64,000 nt of DNA from Bradyrhizobium viridifuturi (lineage in GTDB: Bacteria > Pseudomonadota > Alphaproteobacteria > Rhizobiales > Xanthobacteraceae), in NCBI RefSeq assembly GCF_001238275.1, contig NZ_LGTB01000035.1, forward strand, positions 1-64,000, in the 5' to 3' direction. The position numbers were made by a program, and so were the translations under genes. Below are positions 46,646 through 55,129 of the stretch, in pieces (within the stretch, counting starts at the first letter, position 1; each line of letters opens with the position of its first letter). The notes below the pieces were generated by a model, which saw nothing but the letters and a program-made list of their open reading frames with translations, was not told where the DNA came from and made no database searches.

Positions 46646-47362
46646 ATGGCCGAGACGAGCAAAACACCGACCGCGCCGGTCGCCCGGCCCAAGGGGCGCC
46701 GCAGCAAGGACATGCCTGACGGCCGTCAGGCGCTGCTGATTGCGGCAACCGAGGCCTTTGCCGCCCAAGGCTTCGACGGCGCCGACCTGCGCAGCGTCGC
46801 GGCGGCGGCGGGGGTCGCGCCGAATCTCGTGCGCGTCCATTTCGGCAACAAGGCCGCGCTTTGGGAGGCCTGCCTAGAGCGCATCGTCGTGCTTGCGATG
46901 CCGGTGATGGCCGAGGTGCATGCGATCGCGACCGACACGAGCCGGTCGCTCGGCGACCGGCTGCGCGATCTCATCGTCAAGGTCGCGACGTTCTATGCCG
47001 CGCATCCGCAGGTGAGGAATTTCGTGGTTCGCCATGGCGCGGAAGCGCCTGAGCGCTCCACGCTGGTGACCGAAAAGCTGCTGCGTCCGGCCTATGAGAG
47101 CGCGCGCGAGCTTTTCCAGGCCGGCATCGCGGCAGGCATCATCCGCAGCAGCCATCCGGCGCTGTTCTTTGCCTTGCTCAATGCGGCGCTCAACCAGCCG
47201 CCGGCCTTTCCGATGCTGCTCAGCCGGTTCGCGCCCGAGATCGATCCCGCGACGGCCTGGACCGAACTGCTCGACACCACGATCGCAACCCTTCTGCATC
47301 TTCCGCCGTCGCAAGCCGACGGCGAATCCGCCGCCGGCAATGGCCGCAAACCGCAGTCGTGA
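46646..47362 (+). CDS. TetR-family transcriptional regulator
   Basis: The product is about 238 residues. The HTH is in ALLIAATEAFAAQGFDGADL and VAAAAGVAPNLVRVHFGNKAALW, standard TetR. The C-terminal ligand domain is CerR-like (LFFALLNAALNQPPAFPMLL). The ATG at 46646 is favoured over one at 46637 because the latter lies within the palindrome without a ribosome site. The operator suggests autoregulation. The next gene encodes a small secreted protein 45 bases downstream; no efflux pump is adjacent, so the target is unknown. Confidence 0.88.
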   Translation: MAETSKTPTAPVARPKGRRSKDMPDGRQALLIAATEAFAAQGFDGADLRSVAAAAGVAPNLVRVHFGNKAALWEACLERIVVLAMPVMAEVHAIATDTSRSLGDRLRDLIVKVATFYAAHPQVRNFVVRHGAEAPERSTLVTEKLLRPAYESARELFQAGIAAGIIRSSHPALFFALLNAALNQPPAFPMLLSRFAPEIDPATAWTELLDTTIATLLHLPPSQADGESAAGNGRKPQS

Positions 47363-47407
47363 CATCCGGTCTCGACGACACTTCAACTGCCAGTGAGAGA
47401 GTGATCC

Positions 47408-47671
47408 ATGAAACTTCGCCTTGCCCTCGTGTTTGTCGCTGCAACGATCGCGTCAGCCATGACGCCCGCCCTGGCTCAGTCCGGACCGGACGAATCGATG
47501 CAGCGTCAGGCGTGCATGGGCGACGCAGTCCGCCTGTGCGGCGCCTACATTCCGAACCGCAGCAGAATCAGGGATTGCATGGCCGCCCAGGTCGAGCAGC
47601 TCAGCCCGTCATGCCGCGCGGTGTTCGATGCATCCATGCAGACCGAGCGAGCGCCGTCAGCCCGGCGTTGA
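47408..47671 (+). CDS. Small secreted cysteine-rich repeat protein
   Basis: The product is about 87 residues. A signal peptide ends TPALAQSG. The mature part QACMGDAVRLCGAYIPNRSR with RDCMAAQVEQLSPSCRAVF matches the cysteine-rich (GLG1-like) short repeat seen in many Bradyrhizobium secreted proteins. Four cysteines can form two disulphides. It may share a transcript with the TetR gene. Role unknown. Confidence 0.75.
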   Translation: MKLRLALVFVAATIASAMTPALAQSGPDESMQRQACMGDAVRLCGAYIPNRSRIRDCMAAQVEQLSPSCRAVFDASMQTERAPSARR

Positions 47672-47739
47672 TCGGCATCGCTCGACTGAAAGTCGGCCCC
47701 GAATGCCGAAACGGCGGATGCCAGCCAAGGCATCCGCCG

Positions 47740-47928
47740 TCATGGCAGGGCTGGCAATTTGCAAAACTTGCATTGGAAATCATTGCCCCGTTCGTCGGTG
47801 CGAATCTCGAAATCCTCCGAGACCCGCACGATTCGATTGCGGAAGGGACCGATCTCGCACAGCTCGGCGTACCCCGTGCGCGGGCACTTCGGGCAGCGCA
47901 AAATCTCGGTCCAGCGGGACTTGGCCAT
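47740..47928 (-). CDS. 62-residue zinc-ribbon protein
   Basis: Two cysteine pairs (LRCPKCPRTG and FQCKFCKLP) 40 residues apart form a likely zinc ribbon. AGGAT lies about 10 bases upstream of the ATG at 47928. The remainder is hydrophilic with short strands, a good small-domain composition. It is on the opposite strand to its neighbours and could bind nucleic acid. I recall similar short proteins in Bradyrhizobium, but give no function. Confidence 0.65.
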   Translation of the reverse strand: MAKSRWTEILRCPKCPRTGYAELCEIGPFRNRIVRVSEDFEIRTDERGNDFQCKFCKLPALP

Positions 47929-48214
47929 GAAATGATCCTGCGAACGCGGGGCGTCATTGTCCGTGATCCGGCCCGATGAAAATTTGATTCAGCTCAAATT
48001 GGGCTCGCGGATCCCCGGGTCTTCTCGAGCCTCCACCTGCTCGAGCTTCGGCGGCGCACATTTGCAGTTGTGTTCGTCGGCGCCTCACAGCCTGGGGGAG
48101 CGTTGCCAAACGGCCACCTGTTTCAAATCCGTGAAAACACCCCCTTCCGTTAACCTTTGGTTAACCATGCGGGCCGATTGTTAACCATTCGACAAGACAA
48201 CCGAGTCAGGGGCG

Positions 48215-48925
48215 ATGGACGCAACTCAACAGGTCGCACGTCAGCAGGTCCGCATGCGCGGGCGCTCCTATGTTGCGTTCGTTTTCTCGCCGGTGGTGCC
48301 TGTCGTGTCCTGGCTCGCCGAGATCGACGCGACGCTGGAGAAGTCTCCGGGCTTCTTCACCGGTAAACCTGTCGTGCTCGACCTCTCGGCGGTCGACCTC
48401 AGCCAGGCCGCGATCGCGCATCTGATCGGCAGCCTCGGTGAACGCAATATCCGGATTCTCGGTATCGAGGGCGTCGACGAATCGAAGCTCGGGGCCAACA
48501 TGCCGCCGCTTCTGACCGGCGGCCGCGCCTGCGCGATCACCCATGTCGAGCCGAAGGCGCCGCCGGCGCAGGAAAAAAACAAGGACAAAAGCAAGCTGCC
48601 GTCGCTGCTGCTGGAGAGCCCGGTGCGCTCCGGCCAGTCGATCGTGTTCGCCGAGGGCGATGTCACCGTGCTCGGCTCGGTCGGCTCCGGCGCCGAGATC
48701 GTCGCCGGCGGTTCGATCCATGTCTACGGCACGCTGCGCGGCCGTGCGATGGCCGGCATCAACGGCAACTCGGCGGCGCGGATCTTCTGCCAGAGGATCG
48801 AGGCCGAGCTGCTCGCCATCGACGGTTACTACCAGACCGCGGATGACATTTCCGACAGCCTGCGCAACCGGCCCGCCCAGGCGTGGCTCGAGGGCGAAAT
48901 GCTGCGCATCACACCATTGAACTGA
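48215..48925 (+). CDS. minC: Septum site-determining protein MinC
   Basis: MinC blocks FtsZ ring assembly away from midcell. The product is about 236 residues: an N-terminal FtsZ-inhibiting domain (MRGRSYVAFVFSP; PVVLDLSAVDLSQAAIAHLI), a charged linker (QEKNKDKSK) and the C-terminal beta-helix (RSGQSIVFAEGDVTVLGSVG, IHVYGTLRGRAMAGINGN) that binds MinD. It is first in minCDE, 25 bases before minD. The 286 bases upstream hold no other gene and probably its promoter. Confidence 0.97.
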   Translation: MDATQQVARQQVRMRGRSYVAFVFSPVVPVVSWLAEIDATLEKSPGFFTGKPVVLDLSAVDLSQAAIAHLIGSLGERNIRILGIEGVDESKLGANMPPLLTGGRACAITHVEPKAPPAQEKNKDKSKLPSLLLESPVRSGQSIVFAEGDVTVLGSVGSGAEIVAGGSIHVYGTLRGRAMAGINGNSAARIFCQRIEAELLAIDGYYQTADDISDSLRNRPAQAWLEGEMLRITPLN

Positions 48926-48950
48926 CCGACTGACTACAAGGAGAGAGAGA

Positions 48951-49766
48951 ATGGCCAAGGTTTTGGTCGTGACGTCTGGGAAGGGCGGGGTCGGCAAGAC
49001 GACCTCAACCGCCGCGCTCGGCGCGGCGCTCGCGCAATTGGGCCAGAACGTCGTCGTCATCGATTTTGACGTCGGCCTGCGCAACCTCGATCTGGTGATG
49101 GGCGCGGAACGGCGGGTCGTGTTCGATCTGATCAACGTGGTGCAGGGCGTCGCCAAGCTGCCGCAGGCGCTGATCCGCGACAAGCGGCTGGAAAACCTCT
49201 GGCTGCTTCCGGCGTCGCAGACCCGCGACAAGGATGCGCTGACCGAAGAGGGCGTCAAGCGCGTGATCGCCGACCTCAAGACCAAGTTCGACTGGATCCT
49301 GTGCGACAGCCCGGCCGGCATCGAACGCGGCGCCACGCTGGCGATGCGCTACGCCGACGAGGCCATCATCGTCACCAATCCGGAAGTGTCGTCGGTGCGC
49401 GACTCCGATCGCATCATCGGCATGCTGGACTCCAAGACGGTCCGCGCCGAGCGAGGCGAGCGGGTCGAGAAGCATCTGCTGGTCACCCGGTATGATGCCG
49501 GCCGCGCCGCGCGCGGCGAGATGCTGTCGATCGACGATATCCTGGAGATCCTTGCGACGCCGCTGCTCGGCATCGTCCCGGAAAGCCAGGACGTGCTGCG
49601 CGCCTCCAATGTCGGCTGCCCGGTCACGCTGAACGCTGCCAACAGCGCGCCGGCGCGGGCCTATACCGACGCGGTGCGCCGCCTGATGGGCGAGGCGGTC
49701 GAGATGGTGGTGCCGGTCGAGCGCAAGGGGCTGATGGACAGGCTTCTGCGACGGAGGGCGGCATGA
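48951..49766 (+). CDS. minD: Septum site-determining ATPase MinD
   Basis: The product is about 271 residues. The deviant Walker A is TSGKGGVGKTTSTAALG, with VVIDFDVGLRNLDLVMG and the switch region ILCDSPAGIERGA. The C-terminus KGLMDRLLRRRAA is the amphipathic membrane-targeting helix. GGAGAGAGA precedes the ATG. It recruits MinC to the membrane and oscillates with MinE, whose start overlaps its stop in an ATGA. Confidence 0.98.
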   Translation: MAKVLVVTSGKGGVGKTTSTAALGAALAQLGQNVVVIDFDVGLRNLDLVMGAERRVVFDLINVVQGVAKLPQALIRDKRLENLWLLPASQTRDKDALTEEGVKRVIADLKTKFDWILCDSPAGIERGATLAMRYADEAIIVTNPEVSSVRDSDRIIGMLDSKTVRAERGERVEKHLLVTRYDAGRAARGEMLSIDDILEILATPLLGIVPESQDVLRASNVGCPVTLNAANSAPARAYTDAVRRLMGEAVEMVVPVERKGLMDRLLRRRAA

Positions 49767-50044
49767 TGAACGTAATGCGGCTGTTCGGCGGCCGCGCTGC
49801 ATCGGCGCCCGTCGCGCGGGAGCGGTTGCAGATCCTGCTGTCGCATGAGCGCGGCCGGAGCGGTGCGCCCGATCTTCTGGAGACGCTTCGCTCGGAAATC
49901 CTGAGCGTGGTGTCCAAGCATATCGACGTCGATCCCGACAAGGTCGTGGTCCGGATGGATCGCGGCAAGTTCGTCTCGATGCTCGAGGTCGACATCGAGG
50001 TTCCCAACGGCGTGCAACGATCAAAGATGGTGGCAGCCACATGA
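49763..50044 (+). CDS. minE: Cell division topological specificity factor MinE
   Basis: The product is about 93 residues. The N-terminal amphipathic part (MNVMRLFGGR) targets the membrane, the segment ERLQILLSHERG contacts MinD, and the C-terminal dimerisation domain is ILSVVSKHIDVDPDKVVVRM with VDIEVPNG. The start overlaps minD, with a second ATG three bases on. The next small gene overlaps its stop in an ATGA. Confidence 0.97.
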   Translation: MMNVMRLFGGRAASAPVARERLQILLSHERGRSGAPDLLETLRSEILSVVSKHIDVDPDKVVVRMDRGKFVSMLEVDIEVPNGVQRSKMVAAT

Positions 50045-50337
50045 CGGCAGACAGCAACAGTCACATTGCCTGGCAGCGCGCGCAGCTGAAGAAGCTGCGC
50101 GCGGCGCTGAAGCAGATCGAGGTCGATCAGCTCGGCAAGGCCAATTGCGGCCGCGCGACGCAGATGACGATCGACGAATTGCAGCGTAAGATCGGCGAGT
50201 CCGGTCGCTGCATCGCCGAGTACGAGCGCCGCACCCGCCGCCCGCTGGCGACGGATCTCGGTAGCCTCGCCAGCGTCAGCTGGACGCACTGGAACGCCAA
50301 TTTGCCGATGGCCAAGTCGCCGCGCCATCGCGCGTGA
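50041..50337 (+). CDS. Small helical protein coupled to minE
   Basis: The product is about 98 residues, helical and charged: IAWQRAQLKKLRAALKQIEV and TIDELQRKIGESGRCIAEYE suggest a short coiled coil. The ATGA overlap with minE means it is translated from the min transcript. It is not a known Min component. The tail (NANLPMAKSPRHRA) is unstructured. It may be a lineage-specific accessory of the Min system or a passenger gene. Confidence 0.6.
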   Translation: MTADSNSHIAWQRAQLKKLRAALKQIEVDQLGKANCGRATQMTIDELQRKIGESGRCIAEYERRTRRPLATDLGSLASVSWTHWNANLPMAKSPRHRA

Positions 50338-50355
50338 GCTGACCATCCAGCCTGT

Positions 50356-50477
50356 CGTCATTGCGAGGCGCGACAGCGACGAAGCAATCCATGCTTCAAC
50401 GTGTGCGGCACGATGGATTGCTTCGCGGAGCCTGTCATCGGGGGCGCGTTCGCGCGACCCGTTGACTCGCAATGACG
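50356..50477. repeat. Palindromic intergenic repeat (Bradyrhizobium-type)
   Basis: The outer arms CGTCATTGCGAG and CTCGCAATGACG and the inner arms CGAAGCAATCCAT and ATGGATTGCTTCG form a nested inverted repeat between convergent genes. I recall sequences of this kind (ATTGCGAG...GAAGCAATCCA) scattered through Bradyrhizobium genomes. It may also end transcription from both sides. Confidence 0.8.
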
Positions 50478-50493
50478 TGGAGAGGTCGGCTGC

Positions 50494-51297
50494 TTACAGC
50501 AAGAACGCCAGTGCGCTTTCGCACTGGTCCTCGACCTTGAGCGTGAGCAGCTCGTCGGCGCGGGTGCGGCCGAGGTTGACGGCGGCGATCGGCAGGCCGC
50601 GCTGCTCCGCCATCCGGACGAAGCGAAAGCCGGAATAGACCATCAGCGAGGAGCCGACGACGAGCAAGGCGTCGGCCTGCTCGAGATGCGCCTGCGCGGA
50701 CGCAACGGTATCGCGCGGCACGTTCTCGCCGAAGAACACCACATCGGGTTTCAGCACGCCGCCGCAGGCCTCGCAGGCCGGCACCACGAATGACGAAAAA
50801 TCCTGTTCGAGATCGGCATCGCCATCGGGCGCGTCAGTGGCATCGAGCGCGAGCCAGGCAGGGTTCAGCCGCGCCAGCTCGCCCTGAAACTGCTCACGCG
50901 GGGTCGTGGCGCCGCAGCCGAGGCAGCGCACCACGTCGAGCCGGCCGTGCAGGTCGATCACGCGCTCGCTGCCGGCGGCCTGGTGCAAGCGGTCGACGTT
51001 CTGGGTCAACAGCAGCTCGCAGCGGCCTTGCTGTTCGAGCTTCGCCAGTGCGCGATGCGCCCCGTTCGGCATCGCGCGGCCGAACCGTCGCCAACCGACC
51101 ATGCTGCGCGCCCAGTAGCGCTGCCGCGTTGCCGCCTCGCCCAGAAATGCCTGGATGGTGACCGGCCGGGTCCGCTTCCAGTTGCCGTCGCTGTCGCGAT
51201 AATCGGGAATGCCGGAATTGGTGCTGCAGCCGGCCCCGGTCAGGACAAACAGGCGCTGGTGGCCGGCGACGAAATCCTCAAGGGCGGGGTGTTGCAT
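50494..51297 (-). CDS. Sir2-family NAD-dependent protein deacylase
   Basis: The product is about 267 residues. FVLTGAGCSTNSGIPDYRD, LLTQNVDRLHQAAGSERV and the catalytic His in IDLHGRLD are the sirtuin signatures. CLGCGATT and CEACGGVLKP supply the four zinc cysteines. PDVVFFGENVP, VVGSSLMVYSG and VNLGRTRAD complete the NAD site. A class II/SIRT4-like deacylase is indicated by length and GENVP. It stands alone, convergent with the min operon. Confidence 0.95.
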   Translation of the reverse strand: MQHPALEDFVAGHQRLFVLTGAGCSTNSGIPDYRDSDGNWKRTRPVTIQAFLGEAATRQRYWARSMVGWRRFGRAMPNGAHRALAKLEQQGRCELLLTQNVDRLHQAAGSERVIDLHGRLDVVRCLGCGATTPREQFQGELARLNPAWLALDATDAPDGDADLEQDFSSFVVPACEACGGVLKPDVVFFGENVPRDTVASAQAHLEQADALLVVGSSLMVYSGFRFVRMAEQRGLPIAAVNLGRTRADELLTLKVEDQCESALAFLL

Positions 51298-51432
51298 GCG
51301 AGCACATCTAGTGCGGCGCGTCGCTTGCGCCAGATGTCGGGCCTGCCGCGCGCGGGACGTTCACGCGGCCCCTGCAATGGCGGCATGGCATCGGTGAAAT
51401 GGTGTTGCGGCGCTTGCCCGGGGTGTTCCGGC

Positions 51433-52599
51433 CTACCGTGCCGGCAGGATGAACACCTGGCCGGGATAGATCAAATTCGGATTGCGGATCTGCTGCGAGT
51501 TGGCCCGATAGATCACCGCGTAGCGCTGGCCGGCGCCAAATGCGCGTTGGCTGATCCGCCACAGGCTGTCGCCGCGGCTCACGGTGGTCGTCGTGATCTT
51601 CGGCACGATCACCGCTGAGGGGGAGCTCACGTCAGATGCGGTGGCAGCCGCCGCGGCCGCGAGCTGTGGCGTGGCCACGCCTGCACGCGTGGACGACGCT
51701 GCGGGCGCCGGGATCGATGCCGTGGTCGTCGTGTCCTGGACGTTGAACGGCACCTCGGCACGCGCGCGGACCTTGCCGGATCCGGGGTCGACCTCGTCGA
51801 GCCGGATCTGGTAGTCGCCCGCCGTCACGCCCTTGTTGATGGTGACCGAGAGGTGCCCTGCCTGGTCGGCCGCAGCCGACGTGATCAAGCTGCCGTTCAG
51901 ATAGAGCCGGACGGTCGCACCGGGAGCTGCCTGGCCGCTCACATGGAGCTTGCCACCCGGTTCGGCCTCGACCGCCTCGATCGCCACCTTCCCGGCAACA
52001 GACGCTGCGGCCGGGGGTTGCGACAGCACCTTGACCGGCTTGTCGGGCGCCATCAGCGCCACCATCGGCCGCTCCCTTGCCGCAGCCTCGAGCGCCACCG
52101 CCACACTCTGCTTCGAGGTGACCTGCTTGCCGTCACGCGTCATGCGCAGCGTCAGGTCGTGGTTTCCCGGTGGGAGCGGGCGCGGCACCATGACGAACTG
52201 GCCGGACTTGTCCGCCACGGCGCGATCGTGCACCTCGCCATTGCGCAGCAATTCCACCGTTGCGCCCGGTACTGCCCTGCCGGCGACCACGGTCTCGCCG
52301 GTCGGCTCGACATTGACGACGTCGAACTGCGGCAGTGCATCGCCGCCGGGTGCCGGCGACGGACCAGCGAGCGCGTCGGTCAGGGCCGCTGTCTCGGTTT
52401 GTGCCTTCGCCAGCGCAGTCTGGCGCTGGTCCTGTGCGGAAGCGGCCGGCGCGGATGGTGCTGTCGCCATCAGAGGCGTGTTCGCGCCCAGAATCAGCTG
52501 GGTTCGGTGGATGCCGAACACGAATGCCGCCGTGCCGCCGGCGGCTAGTGCCAGCAACGGTACAACCAGTTTCATCGCCGTGGCGTTCATGACCGTCAT
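51433..52599 (-). CDS. LysM-domain protein with Ig-like repeats
   Basis: The product is about 388 residues. An N-terminal anchor (LVVPLLALAAGGTAAFVFGI) is followed by a Ala/Gln-rich linker. Two bacterial Ig-like modules follow (VVAGRAVPGATVELLRNGEV; HVSGQAAPGATVRLYLNGSL), then a C-terminal LysM domain (VSRGDSLWRISQRAFGAGQRYAVIY and LIYPGQVFILP) that binds peptidoglycan. Several ATGs lie within the first nine codons, so the start may be 52590 or 52575. It is probably a periplasmic wall-associated protein. Confidence 0.9.
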   Translation of the reverse strand: MTVMNATAMKLVVPLLALAAGGTAAFVFGIHRTQLILGANTPLMATAPSAPAASAQDQRQTALAKAQTETAALTDALAGPSPAPGGDALPQFDVVNVEPTGETVVAGRAVPGATVELLRNGEVHDRAVADKSGQFVMVPRPLPPGNHDLTLRMTRDGKQVTSKQSVAVALEAAARERPMVALMAPDKPVKVLSQPPAAASVAGKVAIEAVEAEPGGKLHVSGQAAPGATVRLYLNGSLITSAAADQAGHLSVTINKGVTAGDYQIRLDEVDPGSGKVRARAEVPFNVQDTTTTASIPAPAASSTRAGVATPQLAAAAAATASDVSSPSAVIVPKITTTTVSRGDSLWRISQRAFGAGQRYAVIYRANSQQIRNPNLIYPGQVFILPAR

Positions 52600-52738
52600 C
52601 CGCGGATCAACGTCCCCGCGCGTCCGCGCGCGCCACCCCGCAGCCGGTGAAGGGTTAAGAGAGACTGCGCCCCTTTGTGCACGCCATCAAGTCGGATGAA
52701 AGGATTACTCACCTCGGGCACGGGGCCGACCGGGCAGT

Positions 52739-53413
52739 TCACCGCCATTCCACGAAATTGACGGCAAGTGCTGCAGCGCCCACAAGGACCAGGCTGACCG
52801 CCCAGACCGTCTCCAGATTGAACCAGCTCCGCGCGACGAATTTGACGCCGAGGTAGCGATAGACCAGCCATGCCAGCAGGCCGCCGGCAGCGAGCATGGC
52901 GGCGGTGTGGACGAGCGCGACCAGAAGCGCCATCGCGAGATTCTGATCGATCACGCGTTGCGCCGCCGCGTGGCCATCATGCGCTGATGACGTCGCACAG
53001 AGGCCGAGATAGATCGGCAGCAGCATCAGCCCTGCGCCATGCGCAATCGCCACCGCGAACGACCAGAGCGCCAGTCTGGTTGGCGGTATCCGCGCCAGCG
53101 CGCGCGGGTGACGGCGAATGACGAGACGCGTGAGGCCGAAGCCGATGATGATGATGGCAGCTGCGATCTGGATCGGGCGCTGCCATTCCGCCAGCGCGAT
53201 CAGCAGCGCAAACGGCAGCAGCACGAGCAGCATCGCCGCAAGGTGGCCGGTCGACAGCGGCAGCAGCGCGCCGACGACGGCGCGCGGGGATTTGTCCATC
53301 AGCCCCGCGGAGACCGCGAGCGGCCAGCCCATGCCCGGGTTGATCCCGTGATAGAGGCCGCTTGCGATGATCGCGAGCCACAGCCAGATCGCCGTCGTAT
53401 CGACGTCACTCAT
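52739..53413 (-). CDS. Six-helix membrane protein coupled to SBP56
   Basis: The product is about 224 residues with about six membrane helices. Conserved-looking features are SGLYHGINPGMGWPLAVSAG near the N-terminus, LPLSTGHLAAMLLVLLPF and a later IAHGAGLMLLPIYLGLC. The intramembrane His and Pro residues recall NicO/UreH-type metal or small-solute transporters, but I cannot place it firmly. Its start overlaps the SBP56 stop by 4 bases (ATGA), so the two proteins are made together. The context suggests transport of a substrate, product or copper for SBP56. Confidence 0.7.
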   Translation of the reverse strand: MSDVDTTAIWLWLAIIASGLYHGINPGMGWPLAVSAGLMDKSPRAVVGALLPLSTGHLAAMLLVLLPFALLIALAEWQRPIQIAAAIIIIGFGLTRLVIRRHPRALARIPPTRLALWSFAVAIAHGAGLMLLPIYLGLCATSSAHDGHAAAQRVIDQNLAMALLVALVHTAAMLAAGGLLAWLVYRYLGVKFVARSWFNLETVWAVSLVLVGAAALAVNFVEWR

Positions 53414-54810
53414 ACCGACGGATAGCAGAACGAATCCGTCGAACAGTCACCGCCTTCGAGGCGGATCTGATGCGGGCGATAGCCCTCCGGGAAATCGACG
53501 AAATAGTCCTTGGCGAGCTCCAGCCCGCCGTTGGCGCCGACATTGGCCATGACCTCGGCGCCCGGCATTCCGTCGGGATAGAACTGGTCGTCCCAGGTCG
53601 AATACAGCGAGTTGGTCCAGTACACCCGCTTGCCGTCGCGGCTGATCTCGACCATCTGCGGGCCGCCGGCAAACGCCTTGCCGTTCGGATGCGGCGTGCG
53701 GCGCGCGATGCCGCCGATATGCACCGACCCTGCAAGCTTCGGCTTCCTTGGATCGCGGACGTCGTATTGGCGCATTTCGCCGGTGCCCCAGCAGGAGACG
53801 TAGAGGAAGCGGTCGTCCATCGACAGGTCGATATCGGTCACCAGCGGCGGCACGGCGCCGAAGCCCTGCAACAGCGGCGGCAGCTTCTCCTTCGGCGCCG
53901 GCTCGGGCGGGATGGTCGCGGTCTTCTCGGCGTGGAATTTTCCGCCGTCGCGCCACCAGGTCCAGATCGAGGCTTCGAGGTTGGTGGTGTCGACGACGAC
54001 GCCGACAAAGCCGTATTCGCGGATCGGATCGTGCGCAGGCCTGACCTCGAGCGCCATCTGGTGATTGGCGCCGAGGTCGATGGTCTGCACGTTGCGCCGC
54101 GCGCGCAGATCCCAGAAGTGCAGCCGGTGACCGTATTTGTTCGACAGCAGGTCCTCAGGCACGATGCCGTTCTCGAATTGCGGCGGCAGCGCCCACTCGC
54201 TTGACACCATGTAGTCGCGCGGCAGATTCCACCAGAAATCATAGTGCAGCGTCTGCGGTCCGCGGTCGATCTCCCAGCGGCCGAGCACGTCGAAGGTCTC
54301 GCAATCCATGATGAAGATGCCGGGCGGGCCTTGCGTGCCGTCCTTGCCGCCGCCGCCGAGGGTGGAGACGTAAATGCCGTCCGGGCCGCAATGGATCGTG
54401 TGCGGCCGCGAGTAGCCGGTCTTCTTGAACACTTCCTCCGGCTCGATGATCTTGTGGATCTTGGCCTCGAGCGGCGAGGGTTTGGTGTCGATGATGTAGA
54501 TGCGCGACGATCGCAGGCCGGGAATGATGAGATAGCGCCGCTCGATGAACGCATGCCCGGTGAGCGGTGACAATGCGGAGGAGCAGGCGTTCCAGCCGAA
54601 GTGATGGAATTCGTCGCCCTTGTTCGGCATCGTCACGGTATGGACGATCTTGCCATAGGTCTTGGAGCCGGGCTTGACGTCGATCACCGCGAGCGCATCG
54701 GGCTTCTTGAAGTCGGGGCTGAGCAGCAGCGTATAGGCGTACTGCTCCGGCGGCGCCTCCATCGCAAGCTTGGGCGAGGCGTGAAACGTGGGGTCGGGTC
54801 GCATCGTCAT
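53410..54810 (-). CDS. SBP56-family selenium-binding protein / methanethiol oxidase
   Basis: The product is about 466 residues from the ATG at 54810, with GGGAG 6 bases upstream. Family blocks are DEFHHFGWNACSSAL, RYLIIPGLRSSRIYIID, GYSRPHTIHCGPDGIYVSTLG, FWWNLPRDYMVSSEW, DLSMDDRFLYVSCWGTGEMRQYDV and GGPQMVEISRDGKRVY. The His residues of the beta-propeller pocket are the presumed copper ligands. Known bacterial members oxidise methanethiol to formaldehyde, sulphide and peroxide, usually beside SCO1 and MauG genes. Here the partner is a membrane protein, so the activity is not certain. Confidence 0.93.
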   Translation of the reverse strand: MTMRPDPTFHASPKLAMEAPPEQYAYTLLLSPDFKKPDALAVIDVKPGSKTYGKIVHTVTMPNKGDEFHHFGWNACSSALSPLTGHAFIERRYLIIPGLRSSRIYIIDTKPSPLEAKIHKIIEPEEVFKKTGYSRPHTIHCGPDGIYVSTLGGGGKDGTQGPPGIFIMDCETFDVLGRWEIDRGPQTLHYDFWWNLPRDYMVSSEWALPPQFENGIVPEDLLSNKYGHRLHFWDLRARRNVQTIDLGANHQMALEVRPAHDPIREYGFVGVVVDTTNLEASIWTWWRDGGKFHAEKTATIPPEPAPKEKLPPLLQGFGAVPPLVTDIDLSMDDRFLYVSCWGTGEMRQYDVRDPRKPKLAGSVHIGGIARRTPHPNGKAFAGGPQMVEISRDGKRVYWTNSLYSTWDDQFYPDGMPGAEVMANVGANGGLELAKDYFVDFPEGYRPHQIRLEGGDCSTDSFCYPSV

Positions 54811-55129
54811 GACGTACTCCCGGTTTTGTCGGCTTGTTACCAACGTCGGGCCGTTCGCAGCGTTGCAATGGTCTGAATGGGGCGGCCTGGCACTCCGCTG
54901 GACGCGAGGTTGGCTGCGGACAGTCTACGGCATCATGCGCCTCCCGGAAACACGCGCGCACGCCTATGGGCTGTGGCGTTCTGCCACGAATTCGTGAGCC
55001 GTATCACACATGGAATTGGGGGGGCCGGCTCTCGCTGCGCGGTCATCCGGTGTCCGCAAGTTGTGAGACAAGACCGCTGCCGCTCGTGGTATATGCCTTG
55101 CGCGAGTTGGTCACTGGCAGGGGCGGACC
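54811..55129. other. Divergent intergenic region, no gene recognised
   Basis: The 319 bases lie between the divergent SBP56 and serine hydrolase genes and must hold both promoters. I could not identify boxes or an operator. Confidence 0.4.
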
